A DNA stretch of 20,182 nt from a virus. Below the pieces are notes generated by a model. It saw only the letters and a list, made by a program, of their open reading frames with translations. It was not told where the DNA came from and did no database searches. The stretch covers positions 1 to 20,182 of IMG/VR virus record IMGVR_UViG_3300046451_001742. The stretch is one strand, 5' to 3'. The position numbers and the translations under genes were made by a program. Shown here piece after piece: positions 8,649-18,222 of this stretch; the first letter of the stretch is position 1, and the number at the start of each line of letters is the position of its first letter.

Positions 8649-9048
8649 TCTTTAAATCCTATTGTTTTATATATTTATCGTATTCAGTTAAAGTATTATA
8701 GTGCTGCTATTCTACCTTTAAATGCTGCAAAGTCTGCACTTGCTGCAACTTCTGTTTTTAATGTTGCTAATGTTATAGTTTCAGCTTGTAATGCACTTGC
8801 TGCCAATACACCTTGTGCTGCTGTTGCTGCATCAGTAATACTATATCCTGCTAAAGTAGTAGGTTTACCTGTTAAACTTGTGAATGTTTGTGCTGGTACA
8901 CTTGTTAAATATCCTGCAACACTATGATCTCCCCAACCATATGCTGTATTCCAATTAGTTGCTTCTGTTCCAGAAATAACTGAACTTGGTATTAAACCGG
9001 CAACGCCATCTACAAGTAATGTACTATCATCAGCAAACACACTACCTG
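6069..9048 (-). repeat. Dispersed 'GSVFADDS' module, five copies across two fibre genes
   Basis: Copies lie near 6069-6110, 6532-6575, 7081-7123 and 8001-8043 in the 966-residue gene, and 9005-9048 in the 200-residue gene. Each encodes a version of 'GSVFADDSTLLVDGVAG', often followed by a hydrophobic/Gly strand. The copies at 7081 and 9005 and the pair at 8001 and 9005 also share long runs of identical bases. The module is a shaft repeat and a likely recombination point between neighbouring fibre genes. Confidence 0.7.
8672..8679 (-). promoter_or_regulatory. T4/cyanophage-type late promoter (GATAAATA)
   Basis: GATAAATA on the minus strand lies in the 47-base gap between the 200- and 966-residue genes, with exactly 23 bases between the octamer and the ATG at 8648. 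The flank downstream (TATAAAACAATAGG) is AT-rich and contains the AGGA ribosome-binding site. It would give the 966-residue fibre gene and the genes after it their own late start. Confidence 0.72.
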
Positions 9049-9298
9049 TAATGTCACCGTCATATGGATCTACACTAAAAATTATTTTATTAGCAGCATC
9101 GTCTCTTGTTACAGTAACGTTTGTGTGGCTATTGTGTACAAGCATCGGTGCAACAACATCATCGACATCTCCACCTTCTGCACCTAGTAAACTATATACT
9201 TCTGTAAAGTTTGCGTTTACTTTTGTAAATGCTGTGCGTAACGGGTCGCCGTCACCTTTGTTTGCACTGGTTCCTAAATTAACGGTTTGTTTGGCCAC
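8696..9298 (-). CDS. Anchor-domain tail-fibre-like protein, 200 aa (GTG start)
   Basis: The N-terminus (MAKQTVNLGTSANKGDGD, then 'LRTAFTKVNANFTEVY') is the fibre anchor domain shared with the 243- and 2923-residue proteins. Residues about 78-105 hold one 'GSVFADDSTLLVDGVAG' module. Residues about 115-155 read 'NWNTAYGWGDH' and 'LTGKPTTLAGYSITDA', a motif common in phage tail fibres. The C-terminus is helical and ends 'FKGRIAAL'. The start is GTG at 9298: it is preceded by AAGGGAG, it puts the conserved MAKQ at residue 1, and the next in-frame ATG would remove the anchor. The gene overlaps the end of the 51-residue gene by 20 bases, suggesting coupled translation. A short fibre or baseplate-attached protein is likely. 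Confidence 0.77.
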   Translation of the reverse strand: MAKQTVNLGTSANKGDGDPLRTAFTKVNANFTEVYSLLGAEGGDVDDVVAPMLVHNSHTNVTVTRDDAANKIIFSVDPYDGDITGSVFADDSTLLVDGVAGLIPSSVISGTEATNWNTAYGWGDHSVAGYLTSVPAQTFTSLTGKPTTLAGYSITDAATAAQGVLAASALQAETITLATLKTEVAASADFAAFKGRIAAL

Positions 9299-9434
9299 GG
9301 TCTGCTCCCTTGTTTACTTGTATTCTTATTTTGCCAGCAGTAACAACTACTTGCCTTGCTTGCGGATTTCTAGTGTCATTACTAACTTTTACGCCATCTT
9401 TAATTAGTTTGTCTATCTCTGCTTTCTTATCCAT
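9279..9434 (-). CDS. Small hypothetical protein, 51 aa
   Basis: The ATG at 9434 shares one base with the stop of the giant protein (TAATG), and AGGAAAA is placed correctly upstream, so reinitiation after the giant gene is likely. The product starts MDKKAEIDKLIKDG, with a charged amphipathic helix at residues 2-14. A strand-like stretch 'ARQVVVTAGKIRIQV' follows, then a basic, Gly/Asn-rich tail. It has no cysteines or membrane segment. It overlaps the next gene by 20 bases. The tight overlaps on both sides and the good ribosome-binding site make it a real gene. I do not recognise the family; a small virion, assembly or chaperone factor for its fibre neighbours is only a guess. Confidence 0.6.
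   Translation of the reverse strand: MDKKAEIDKLIKDGVKVSNDTRNPQARQVVVTAGKIRIQVNKGADRGQTNR
9305..9311 (-). promoter_or_regulatory. Ribosome-binding site deciding the GTG start at 9298
   Basis: The minus strand reads AAGGGAG six bases before the GTG. It lies inside the coding region of the 51-residue gene and supports GTG over any downstream ATG. Confidence 0.6.
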
Positions 9435-12400
9435 TAGTGTTTTCCTACTACAACTTCAACTGTACCGCGTTCGCCGTCTAGTTTATCTCCAAGTGCTTTA
9501 CCAATAACACTACCAACAGTTGGAGTGTTGTTAACAATTGCATATCCTGGAATATTACTTGCTACTAGCATATCGCCTTTGGCAACTTTACCAATTACGT
9601 TACAAGGTACACGCCCTTGTAGTGCTACTGCAACAACGTTGGCGCCTTCACACTGTGAGTTCATTAAGTGTGCTGGGTTAGTAGACACAACGCCTGCTAC
9701 ACGATGTGTACCGTGTGTTGTGCTTTGTGTAACTTCAGCTTCTCCACCAAACTCAATAACTGTGCCAGGAGCATACTCTGCGTCAGCTAAGTAATTCTCC
9801 GCCAAGTCAGCGTAGTATGATTCAGTTGCAGTACCACGGAACAATGTTGCATAAACATCTTTGTACTTTTTAGTTGCACTACCAATGTCATATGTGTTAT
9901 CAGTGTCTGGTAGCATTCCAGCAGAGCTAAAGATAGCTGGTACAACACTTGAGCCAGATCCAGCAGCAACTATGCCTACTTGTCCAGCTGTTGTCTTACC
10001 AGTGTTACCACCAATTGCTATGCCTGTACTTGCTGCACCCTTTTCACCCGGTGCTTCAATAAAGCTCGAGTAAATCCAGTCAACTCCTAACCGTTTTTCA
10101 TTAGTAAGTGTTGAAGTACTTTGTAAAATACTCTGCGCTGAAACAAGATCTGTTGCTCCAACGTTAATACTACCACTAAGCATCATATCTGGATAAGTTG
10201 GTGCAACATAGCCTGCGTCACCTAAGTTACCTGTACCAGCACTACCACCAACTGCTGTAAACAATAAACCTTGTGCAGGTGTTTTAACTTGTAGTGTTAA
10301 GCTGTCTAAACTTAATACTTCGTAACTTGCATCACCGCCAAGTATTAATGAGTTAGCTTGGATAGTACCATTAGCATCTGTTTTAACAATACTATTAACT
10401 TCACCTGTTTTAGATACGTTAGTAATACCGTAGGTGCCTGCACCAGTTTTAATTAGTGCTTGGCCTGCATCTGCTGCTACTAATATTTCAGTAACAAAGT
10501 CTCCGTCTGCTAAACCTAATCCTTCATCAACTACTGTAGCAAATGGTATTGCTGTAACTGCACCAGCTCCTGCTGCACTACGACCAAGTACTGTATCAGT
10601 TGCAATGTCTTCAAGATCTGCTAGTACTGTAGCTCCTGCTGCTGTAGTAACCCATCCATCAGTAATAGTAAATTTAGAAGAGTCAAAACTTGCACTACCT
10701 AAGTCAGCTTGTGCAATTCCTGTTGCATTTGCTCTTGTAGTTGCTGCATTTAAGTTTAATTTACTTTGTGCAATTTGTGCAGCACCATTGATGTCACCGT
10801 TAACAATAGCAAGTCCTGCAATTTGCATATTAACTTGCGTATAGCGTGTTGCTTGTCCTGCATTTATTCTGTTAGTAGTAATTAAAATATCTGCTGCTGG
10901 ATTTGCCACACCGTTAGCCCATTCATCTACTGGACCATCAATTACATTAATTTGTTTGCCGCCTGGTGCAGTAAGTACGTCTGCTGCTGGTCCAGATGCT
11001 GGTTTCCCGTCACTGAATACACCAGTTAATACAGTGTATGTTACTTCGCAAATATTACCTTCAATGCCAGTAAGACTATCTACGTAATCAACAACTGTAC
11101 CAGTTGCTCCTGATATTGATCCTGTAATAACATCACCTATAGCAAGGTTGCCGCCAACTAGACTTCCGGCGTCTAATATAAGCTTAAACGCTCCTGTAGA
11201 AACTAACATTTGGTTAGCTCCTTGATCTTCGTACGATACGCTCCGTAGATTTTTAATTTCATCAAGGTCGCCACGGCCAGCATCAACATATGCCTTAGTA
11301 GCTGCGTCAGATGTAGCAACAGGAGCTTTTAAGTTAGTAATTGTATTATTAGCTGCGTTTAAATCATCTGTCATTGGTACTGCACCGTTTGGAGCAAGTA
11401 CGCCAGGTCCTAATTTGTTACTAACTGCTGAACCGTTAACATCATAGCCTAAGCGTCTGTTAACATAACCACGTACAGCACTTTCTGTTGGTACTGTGTC
11501 CGAAGCATTGTCTACCATCGCTGTGTCTGTACTAAATTCAGTAATAACAACACCACGCTTAAAGCCTAGTCCGTCTACGTCACTAAGTGCAAGTGATGCA
11601 CTAAATGTAACTGTACCTGTGCCTTGGTCTACACTAAAGAATCTACCAACTCTAAAGATACCATTTTGGTCTGTACTCACATAGAACACACGACCTTTGC
11701 CTACTTCTCTTACTTCGTTAGCTTCTTTCTTCTCACCTGGCTCACCAAAGATAACATTTGGATAGTTACTTGAGTTAAATCCGCCTGTACCAATGTCTAA
11801 GAAGTCATGTGACGTAGCACGACATGTACTAATGTTAACAGTAACGCTACCAAGTGCTCCTGCTTTTAGACCGCCTCTAATCGTAACAAGCTCTGAACCT
11901 AGTACTGCTGTACTGTGAAGCCCTGTTGCATTTGTTTGGTTAATAAAGTCATAATCAACTAGGTCAACAATAGCATATAAGTTATCTTCTGCTGGTGCTT
12001 CAATAACATCACCTGCGCCAACTCCGCGATAGTTAAATGCATAGTGCTTTTTACCACCCCATGTAATAATTGGTGCTTCTAATGTTAAACTAGATGCTGT
12101 CCAACCTGCTGGCCTATTACCTGCAGGCGTTCTTGCGTTGTTGTTAAGTCTAAAGATTTCGTTAGTATCGCAAAGTTTAACAGCTAATACAATATCTCCA
12201 GCAGTATTACCTTTTGTAGTACCTGTGCCTGATAGTGGAGTTTCCTGTGCTTTAGCACTATCAACTGTTAATCTAATAAAGTCGTAAGTGCTATCAAGTC
12301 CTGCTTGTGCAACATTAGCTGGCAAATCTGTTCCCAAACTATTACTTGTTAAGAAGCTAATACTTCTGTAAACAAAGCCTGGGTTCTCATCAAACGTTAA

Positions 12401-15400
12401 TGCTGTACTTGGACGAATTGTTAATACATCTGGACGAGCCAAGTCACTAATAATGTGTGTTTGGTTTCTGTAGTAAACAACATTATAGTTAAACGGAACT
12501 ATTTCCAACAATCCATTTGCACTAAATTGTGTATCACTTGATGAGAAGTTTAACTTATAAACAGCACCGCTATACTTAGGTGTAGTTGGTTCAATTGCAA
12601 TAGTACCTGTAACTGTAACTGTTAGTATTTGTCCTGTACCGTCTACTGTTGCAACTGTAACTGTACAATCGTTTGCTGTAGTTGCGCCACCTAGTTTATC
12701 ACCAGTTACAACAAATGCATCGCCTATTGTATAATTAACTCCGTCGTTTCCTGCTGTAAATGTTACTGTATACCCTGCGTCAATTGTTTTGTAGATATTA
12801 AAAATAAATCCAGTTGCTGCTGCGTTAGCTTTAGTAAATGAGTAATCTGTTGTTTCTACAAGTAATGGATACTCACCAACTATATGATTAACAAGTTCTG
12901 CGTTTGCAACTTCGTAACGTGCAAATGCTGGACGAGCCGGATGCCACACGTTAACTTCTGATCTGTTTGACGGAGCATCTTTCATGTCGTATGCATAAAG
13001 TGCCAAGCTCTGTACTGTGTTAGCATAACCGTTTGAGTCAACACTAACTGGAACACTGTTTGCGCCAAGACCGCCGCTTGTACTACCAGTAAGTATGTTA
13101 GTTGTATCAAACGATCCTGTAACTGTTGTTAAGTAAATTACATTCGAACCACCTGTTTGACTTGTTCCGACTGTAACAACTCCTGTTGCTCCTGAACCTG
13201 TTTGTGTTAATGTTTCACCTGTTGTTAGTACTAAGAATCCAGTAGTGTCTAAAATAATTTTAGCATCAAATGCCTTTATCGGTTGCGTCATATCTTCATA
13301 CAATGCAATTGCATCTGGAATTTCGTTTGGATCACTGCCTTCAGCAACTAGACCAAACTCTCCATAACAACTTGAACCTGTTAGTGATCTAATTTCAGCA
13401 CCATTCTTGGAATAGTAACTAGCATGGCAATAATATGTAAACATACTAACCATCTCTGATAGCGCACCGTTACATGCAACTAGTCCGTATCCTAAGTCGT
13501 TAACTTGTGTAAAGTCGTTTCCTAGTATACTTCTGTTACCAGCAGTTTGTAGTGTAATTGGTAATGGCGCTGCAACACTTTGTATAACACGGTTGATAAT
13601 TAATGCTCTGTTGCTAATAACACTATTAGCTGCTGCAATTAATCCTGCACTTACTGCAAGTGCTGTTAGATTTGGGAATATTTCAGCTGGTAAGCTATTT
13701 AAGTTTCCTGCTGTTATAACATCTTCAATATGCTGTAGTAATCCGTCAAGTACTGTACCTTCTGTACCTGTTGCTGCTGCGCCTGTTGTAACTTGTACTG
13801 ATGCGTTACCCGTTGTTGGAGTTGTACTTGCAACTCCTGTTGCATCTGTAACAACTGCTGCAACAACTGTTGCTAAGTGTGCGTATGCTGCTGCTGTAGC
13901 AACTCTTTGTGCCTCTGGAAGCTGCGCAACTGCTGCATCGTGATATGCACGAGCATTAATTACTGTAGCACTGTTGCCGCCGTATAGTACGTCATACGTT
14001 AATGCATCGACAATAAAGCCTGCATCACGCAAGCATTTAGCTTGACTAAATCCTGCTGGAGGAGTGTTAGCATTTACATATGCTACTACTTCTGCTGCTA
14101 GGAAAGCTCTGTTAGCTTGTAAACGTACTGCTGCATCGTCTGCGTCAGTGGTTGGAAGTGTTGCCGGTGCAGGGAATGTTAATGCATCTGCACTGTTTAC
14201 GCCTGGCTCTGTAACACTTACAACACCGTTATTAATAATATCAATAATTTCATCAAAGGCTGCATTTGATCTTGATAATGCTGCACTTGTTGCTATTACT
14301 GGTGCAAGTAGTGCAACTTCAGTTTTACCTTTAGTAATAGCTGTTGTAGTTTGTGTCTTTTGGTTTGCAATAAGATATGCGCCCGTTGCTCTTTGATACG
14401 CAATACCATTATAAACTGCTTTATAATTAGTGCCTAACGCAAGGTCGTATGTAACAGCGTCAAGTATGTATCCTGTATCTCTTCCGCATTTTACTGTATC
14501 AAACTGGAATGTACCTACTGAGTCTAAGTCAACTCCTGTAGCCAACGCACTTGTTATGCCTGTAAAGCCAGCTCCGCCATTTGAACTTGGTGCTAATATT
14601 AGCTCCGCTGTACCAGCCGCTTTGTCGTATGCAGTAACAGCATTAATTTGAAAACGTCTACCGTCTATATAAAATGCACTTGGAGTTTCAGGACGCCTTA
14701 CAAACAATCCTTGTGGTGCTGCTGCTGATCCTAAACTTTGAATTCCTAATCTAAATGCACTGCCGTCTATTTTGCTTATAACTTGTACTGCACTGTTACC
14801 AACAAACGCATCAACAAACAATCCGCCTCTAAATGCTTGCTTGTTAAGTGACTGTGAGAAACTTGAACCAGTTTGTATATATGGGGACTTAGTTAGAACC
14901 TGTCCTTCAGGATCAAGTACACACATAAATCCGCCGTGTCCTTGTACAGTTAAGTTACGTACCATAGTAGCATCGTTCATTAAGAACACATCACAGTCTG
15001 CATTGCGTAGCGGTGGATTGTAATCTACATTAAACGCAAACTTAACAGTGTCTAGTAAGTTTTGTAATACAACTGCTGGACCGTCAATAACTCTCCAGTT
15101 TGATGAAATTTCTGCTGCGTTAAATACTGCTCCGCCAGTGTGTTCTTTAGTTGGAGTATAATATGTTTTAACACTTGCTGCTGTAAATGTAACTACTGTG
15201 CCTAAACGATAAACTGTGCTTGCTGCCCATGCTTGTGGCTCACCTGATCCATTATACAAGTCTTCTGCATAAAGTCTGTCAGCAAGTGCTCCACCGGCTT
15301 GATTGTAAGTTGTAGTTGGTGATTGGCCAAGTATTAGTTTTTCAGCCATTGTGTAGACATGTTGTATACCTGCAACAGTTTCATCTTCTGTTCCTGCTTC

Positions 15401-18205
15401 TACTGCGCCTGCATAATACTCACCTTGTGTTTCTAGTGCAAACTCGTTGCCACCATTGCGTAAATCTTTTACTAGCGCATCAACAATTAATCCTACATCT
15501 CTAAAGCATTTAGTTCTGCTGTAAGAACCAACTAGTGCAGGATATGTAGTTTCAATGTAGTTAACAACTTGCTCTTGAATAAACTCTTTGTTGTCAATAA
15601 GTGTAAGTGCATTAGTATTCCACTTGCCTACGTTCTCGTAACCAGAACCTGTGTTACGTAATGAGTTAGGCTTATTTAAGTAATGATAACCAAAGTATCC
15701 ATCTACTACATTAGTAAGTGGATTTACATATTCAATTCCGTTTGGTACACTAGCAACTGTAAATGTAATTGCTGCTGCGCCGCCTGCTCCTAGTTGTGCA
15801 TCTAGTACAGTAATACGTTCGCCTTTCTGGAAACTAGTACCTTTGTTAACTGGAGTAATACTTGAAATAGCACCATCTGTGCCAATTACAATAGTAAATG
15901 TAGCAAGGGTGCCTAACTTATCAGTTGTCCATAAACTTACAGTGTATGTTCCTGGTGTTCTACTAGCATCTAATTGTGTGTCAAATGCAACAGATGCAAT
16001 ATTAGACTTACCTAAAATCATTCCATCAAATTCTGCATCGCGATAGAAGAACGTATTCGCCCAACGTGATTGTGAAACACGTTTCTTAGGACGTATAATA
16101 CAACGTCTAAACTCGTCGCCTTTAACACTTACGTTTGCAGGTATACGAATTGGATAGTCTTCTTCGTAAATTCCTGATTCAACACGAATAGCAATTTGTG
16201 TTTCTCTTACATAGTTGCCGTACTCTAATTCTTCCCCAGCAACAAATTCAATTGGCTCTAGTAGTTGAACTTCAAGTTCATCTGTTCCTGCAACAGCTAC
16301 AGCCCTTGGCCCGCTTTCGTGTTTATAATCTATAATACGTGCTGTTGCTCCGGAGTTTACACCTCGTACAACTTTACCAGGAATAATATCAGTATTAGCA
16401 GGGTTAGCTTGTTTAATAAATCCAAGTCCACCGTTGTTCATATTAATCTTATATGTAGTAGTACCATCAACAATTGGCGGAGCATCTAATGGTCCGTTAG
16501 CAATAACAGCTAACACATCGTCCATTCTTGCTGCGATAGCATCATCAGCACTACTATCTGGTAGTGTTAAATTTACATTCTGTAAAACTCGTGTTTGGTA
16601 TGTAGTAGGTACTGCTGTGTTAGTTAAAATGTATTGTGTAACAATGCTTTTAGCATATGTAATGCCTGCAATAGTTTCTACACGCTGCGAGCCAATTGCT
16701 TTTTGCGCACTAACATTTGAGTAGTAACGTATGCCTGCCCAACGTGATAGATAGTTAGCTGAGTTACCTAGTAGTGCATCTAAACTAACACTATCTAATA
16801 TAAATGCAACGTCACGTTGACAAATTTCTAAACTGTATGTTCCTGCAAAGTTAGGGAATGTAGCATCAATGTAGCCCGTAACTTCTTTAGCAATAAATTC
16901 TTTGTTAGCAACAATGATTGCTCTTGCATTTGAACGATTAGCAATACCCGATGCAATTCCTACTGTATTAGTTAATGCTTTTGCTGTGCCAGTTGCAAGT
17001 TGCATAATCTGCATATACGGGCCTGGCTCTGGTGGTGCTGCAATAATTAATTCTTCTGCTTTTTTAGCTGCTGCGTTAATAGTACGATAAGCATACGCAG
17101 GAGCTCTGCCCTCTTTACCATCAGGTGTGTATGTTTGTAAGTCGTTACCTGCTGTACTTACATATAAGTTAACATTACTTTGTGCTGCTGCGTTATCAAC
17201 ATATAGCTTTGTAGCAGCTTGCAAGTCATCTGGTCCATTTGGTAAGCCAGTACCTTTTAGCTCGCCTGGATGATCAAACAAGTTAAGTGTGCCTGCCATG
17301 TCATCGCCTTGGCGCCTTACTACACTCTTACGTGGAATAGCAACATTGTCTAAGAAAAAACCCTCTAGTGTAGCATCGTAAGCAGCATCAGTAATTGTAA
17401 ATGTACCACTGCCGCCACTTAGTAAAATACGTGATGTATTAGAAATAGCATTAGCTTCGGTTGGATAAAGTGCTATTGTGTTTTCGTCTACTATACTGAT
17501 ATAGAATGTACTGCCAGTGACAACACCAAACGGATCAGTTCCAGATGAGTTAAAAATAAATCCAGCACCGTTAAATGCTTCAGTTAGTCCATGAGCAGTA
17601 ATTGTTAAATTACCAACACTGATTCCAGAAGCAGTAAACACATATCCTGTTGCATCTGTTGGCTCGTTGGCAAGACGTAAGCCGCCACCTGCAACGTCTT
17701 TTTGTTGGTAGTTTCTATCTGCAAATGCTTTGTCAATAACAAGAGCACCAGTTGTTAACGCTGTGCCGTGTATTGAGTTAAAAGTATCAATAGCTGACTG
17801 TGTAACACTTACGTTAGCAATTGGCTGCGTTGATGCATCCATCGGGCCGCCTAAAATAGGCTCAGGGTCGTTTGATACCTTACTAACTAGCTGCTTGATA
17901 ATTACTTTACCTGTTTGAGTAAAGTCAAACCCAATAGTATCTGGTGTGCCGTCTAGTGCATTATCTGAAGCAAGTGTAAGTAAGTCAATACCACTACCAT
18001 CTGATTTTACAAGTGGAACTTTGTTTTCGTTACCTTCGTATGTACCTGGAGTATCATTTAGATCAGTGAATGATATTTGTCCACCTATTCCAAATACTGC
18101 ATACAACTCTTGAAAGTTTTCATTTACTTTACGAAATGATTCGCGTATGCTATCACCTGTACCGTCATTACCTTCAATGCCGATGTCTATACCTTGCTTT
18201 GCCAT
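9434..18205 (-). CDS. Giant phage structural protein (tail fibre/adhesin), 2923 aa
   Basis: Residues 1-40 are the fibre anchor ('GNDGTGDSIRESFRKVNENF'), followed near 47 by 'FTDLNDTPGTYEG', also found in the 966-residue protein. Four helical 'C.RD' modules begin near residues 460, 898, 1239 and 1390. A beta-helix-like stretch around 670-730 ('RVESGIYEEDYPIRIPANVS') resembles pectin-lyase-like fibre folds. Regions around 1070-1215 ('MVRNLTVQGHGGFMCVLDP') and 1555-1645 ('NDFTQVNDLGYGLVACNGAL') are hallmarks I recognise from large cyanophage structural proteins. 'GKGRVFYVSTDQNGIFRVG' and 'TKLYVD'-type joins mark the shaft. The last ~130 residues ('YYADLAENYLADAEYAPG' to 'GTVEVVVGKH') are a conserved C-terminal domain of such fibres. 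There is no signal peptide. GGAG precedes the ATG, 17 bases after iscA. It is probably the major long fibre or host-recognition protein; which T4 fibre it corresponds to cannot be told. Confidence 0.83.
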   Translation of the reverse strand: MAKQGIDIGIEGNDGTGDSIRESFRKVNENFQELYAVFGIGGQISFTDLNDTPGTYEGNENKVPLVKSDGSGIDLLTLASDNALDGTPDTIGFDFTQTGKVIIKQLVSKVSNDPEPILGGPMDASTQPIANVSVTQSAIDTFNSIHGTALTTGALVIDKAFADRNYQQKDVAGGGLRLANEPTDATGYVFTASGISVGNLTITAHGLTEAFNGAGFIFNSSGTDPFGVVTGSTFYISIVDENTIALYPTEANAISNTSRILLSGGSGTFTITDAAYDATLEGFFLDNVAIPRKSVVRRQGDDMAGTLNLFDHPGELKGTGLPNGPDDLQAATKLYVDNAAAQSNVNLYVSTAGNDLQTYTPDGKEGRAPAYAYRTINAAAKKAEELIIAAPPEPGPYMQIMQLATGTAKALTNTVGIASGIANRSNARAIIVANKEFIAKEVTGYIDATFPNFAGTYSLEICQRDVAFILDSVSLDALLGNSANYLSRWAGIRYYSNVSAQKAIGSQRVETIAGITYAKSIVTQYILTNTAVPTTYQTRVLQNVNLTLPDSSADDAIAARMDDVLAVIANGPLDAPPIVDGTTTYKINMNNGGLGFIKQANPANTDIIPGKVVRGVNSGATARIIDYKHESGPRAVAVAGTDELEVQLLEPIEFVAGEELEYGNYVRETQIAIRVESGIYEEDYPIRIPANVSVKGDEFRRCIIRPKKRVSQSRWANTFFYRDAEFDGMILGKSNIASVAFDTQLDASRTPGTYTVSLWTTDKLGTLATFTIVIGTDGAISSITPVNKGTSFQKGERITVLDAQLGAGGAAAITFTVASVPNGIEYVNPLTNVVDGYFGYHYLNKPNSLRNTGSGYENVGKWNTNALTLIDNKEFIQEQVVNYIETTYPALVGSYSRTKCFRDVGLIVDALVKDLRNGGNEFALETQGEYYAGAVEAGTEDETVAGIQHVYTMAEKLILGQSPTTTYNQAGGALADRLYAEDLYNGSGEPQAWAASTVYRLGTVVTFTAASVKTYYTPTKEHTGGAVFNAAEISSNWRVIDGPAVVLQNLLDTVKFAFNVDYNPPLRNADCDVFLMNDATMVRNLTVQGHGGFMCVLDPEGQVLTKSPYIQTGSSFSQSLNKQAFRGGLFVDAFVGNSAVQVISKIDGSAFRLGIQSLGSAAAPQGLFVRRPETPSAFYIDGRRFQINAVTAYDKAAGTAELILAPSSNGGAGFTGITSALATGVDLDSVGTFQFDTVKCGRDTGYILDAVTYDLALGTNYKAVYNGIAYQRATGAYLIANQKTQTTTAITKGKTEVALLAPVIATSAALSRSNAAFDEIIDIINNGVVSVTEPGVNSADALTFPAPATLPTTDADDAAVRLQANRAFLAAEVVAYVNANTPPAGFSQAKCLRDAGFIVDALTYDVLYGGNSATVINARAYHDAAVAQLPEAQRVATAAAYAHLATVVAAVVTDATGVASTTPTTGNASVQVTTGAAATGTEGTVLDGLLQHIEDVITAGNLNSLPAEIFPNLTALAVSAGLIAAANSVISNRALIINRVIQSVAAPLPITLQTAGNRSILGNDFTQVNDLGYGLVACNGALSEMVSMFTYYCHASYYSKNGAEIRSLTGSSCYGEFGLVAEGSDPNEIPDAIALYEDMTQPIKAFDAKIILDTTGFLVLTTGETLTQTGSGATGVVTVGTSQTGGSNVIYLTTVTGSFDTTNILTGSTSGGLGANSVPVSVDSNGYANTVQSLALYAYDMKDAPSNRSEVNVWHPARPAFARYEVANAELVNHIVGEYPLLVETTDYSFTKANAAATGFIFNIYKTIDAGYTVTFTAGNDGVNYTIGDAFVVTGDKLGGATTANDCTVTVATVDGTGQILTVTVTGTIAIEPTTPKYSGAVYKLNFSSSDTQFSANGLLEIVPFNYNVVYYRNQTHIISDLARPDVLTIRPSTALTFDENPGFVYRSISFLTSNSLGTDLPANVAQAGLDSTYDFIRLTVDSAKAQETPLSGTGTTKGNTAGDIVLAVKLCDTNEIFRLNNNARTPAGNRPAGWTASSLTLEAPIITWGGKKHYAFNYRGVGAGDVIEAPAEDNLYAIVDLVDYDFINQTNATGLHSTAVLGSELVTIRGGLKAGALGSVTVNISTCRATSHDFLDIGTGGFNSSNYPNVIFGEPGEKKEANEVREVGKGRVFYVSTDQNGIFRVGRFFSVDQGTGTVTFSASLALSDVDGLGFKRGVVITEFSTDTAMVDNASDTVPTESAVRGYVNRRLGYDVNGSAVSNKLGPGVLAPNGAVPMTDDLNAANNTITNLKAPVATSDAATKAYVDAGRGDLDEIKNLRSVSYEDQGANQMLVSTGAFKLILDAGSLVGGNLAIGDVITGSISGATGTVVDYVDSLTGIEGNICEVTYTVLTGVFSDGKPASGPAADVLTAPGGKQINVIDGPVDEWANGVANPAADILITTNRINAGQATRYTQVNMQIAGLAIVNGDINGAAQIAQSKLNLNAATTRANATGIAQADLGSASFDSSKFTITDGWVTTAAGATVLADLEDIATDTVLGRSAAGAGAVTAIPFATVVDEGLGLADGDFVTEILVAADAGQALIKTGAGTYGITNVSKTGEVNSIVKTDANGTIQANSLILGGDASYEVLSLDSLTLQVKTPAQGLLFTAVGGSAGTGNLGDAGYVAPTYPDMMLSGSINVGATDLVSAQSILQSTSTLTNEKRLGVDWIYSSFIEAPGEKGAASTGIAIGGNTGKTTAGQVGIVAAGSGSSVVPAIFSSAGMLPDTDNTYDIGSATKKYKDVYATLFRGTATESYYADLAENYLADAEYAPGTVIEFGGEAEVTQSTTHGTHRVAGVVSTNPAHLMNSQCEGANVVAVALQGRVPCNVIGKVAKGDMLVASNIPGYAIVNNTPTVGSVIGKALGDKLDGERGTVEVVVGKH
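13860..16920 (-). repeat. Four 'C.RD..(I/V)DA..D' helical modules in the giant protein
   Basis: Modules lie near 16625-16915, 15310-15597, 14330-14500 and 13860-14118. Three open with 'N(K/R)(E/A)F(I/L)...V..Y(I/V)', and all four then have a conserved Cys followed by 'RD.(G/A).I(V/L)D' and 'D' about eight residues later. Examples are 'CQRDVAFILDSV', 'CFRDVGLIVDAL', 'CGRDTGYILDAV' and 'CLRDAGFIVDAL'. The third copy lacks the opening helix. Bases are less alike than residues, so the duplications are old. Confidence 0.65.
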
Positions 18206-18222
18206 TCTTTATGCTCCGTGTT

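Noticed and set aside
12115-12150. 'NARTPAG' shared by the giant protein and, near 2605-2635, by the inserted domain of the subtilisin protein
   Set aside because: Only seven residues match and the flanks differ, so it may be chance or a common turn motif.
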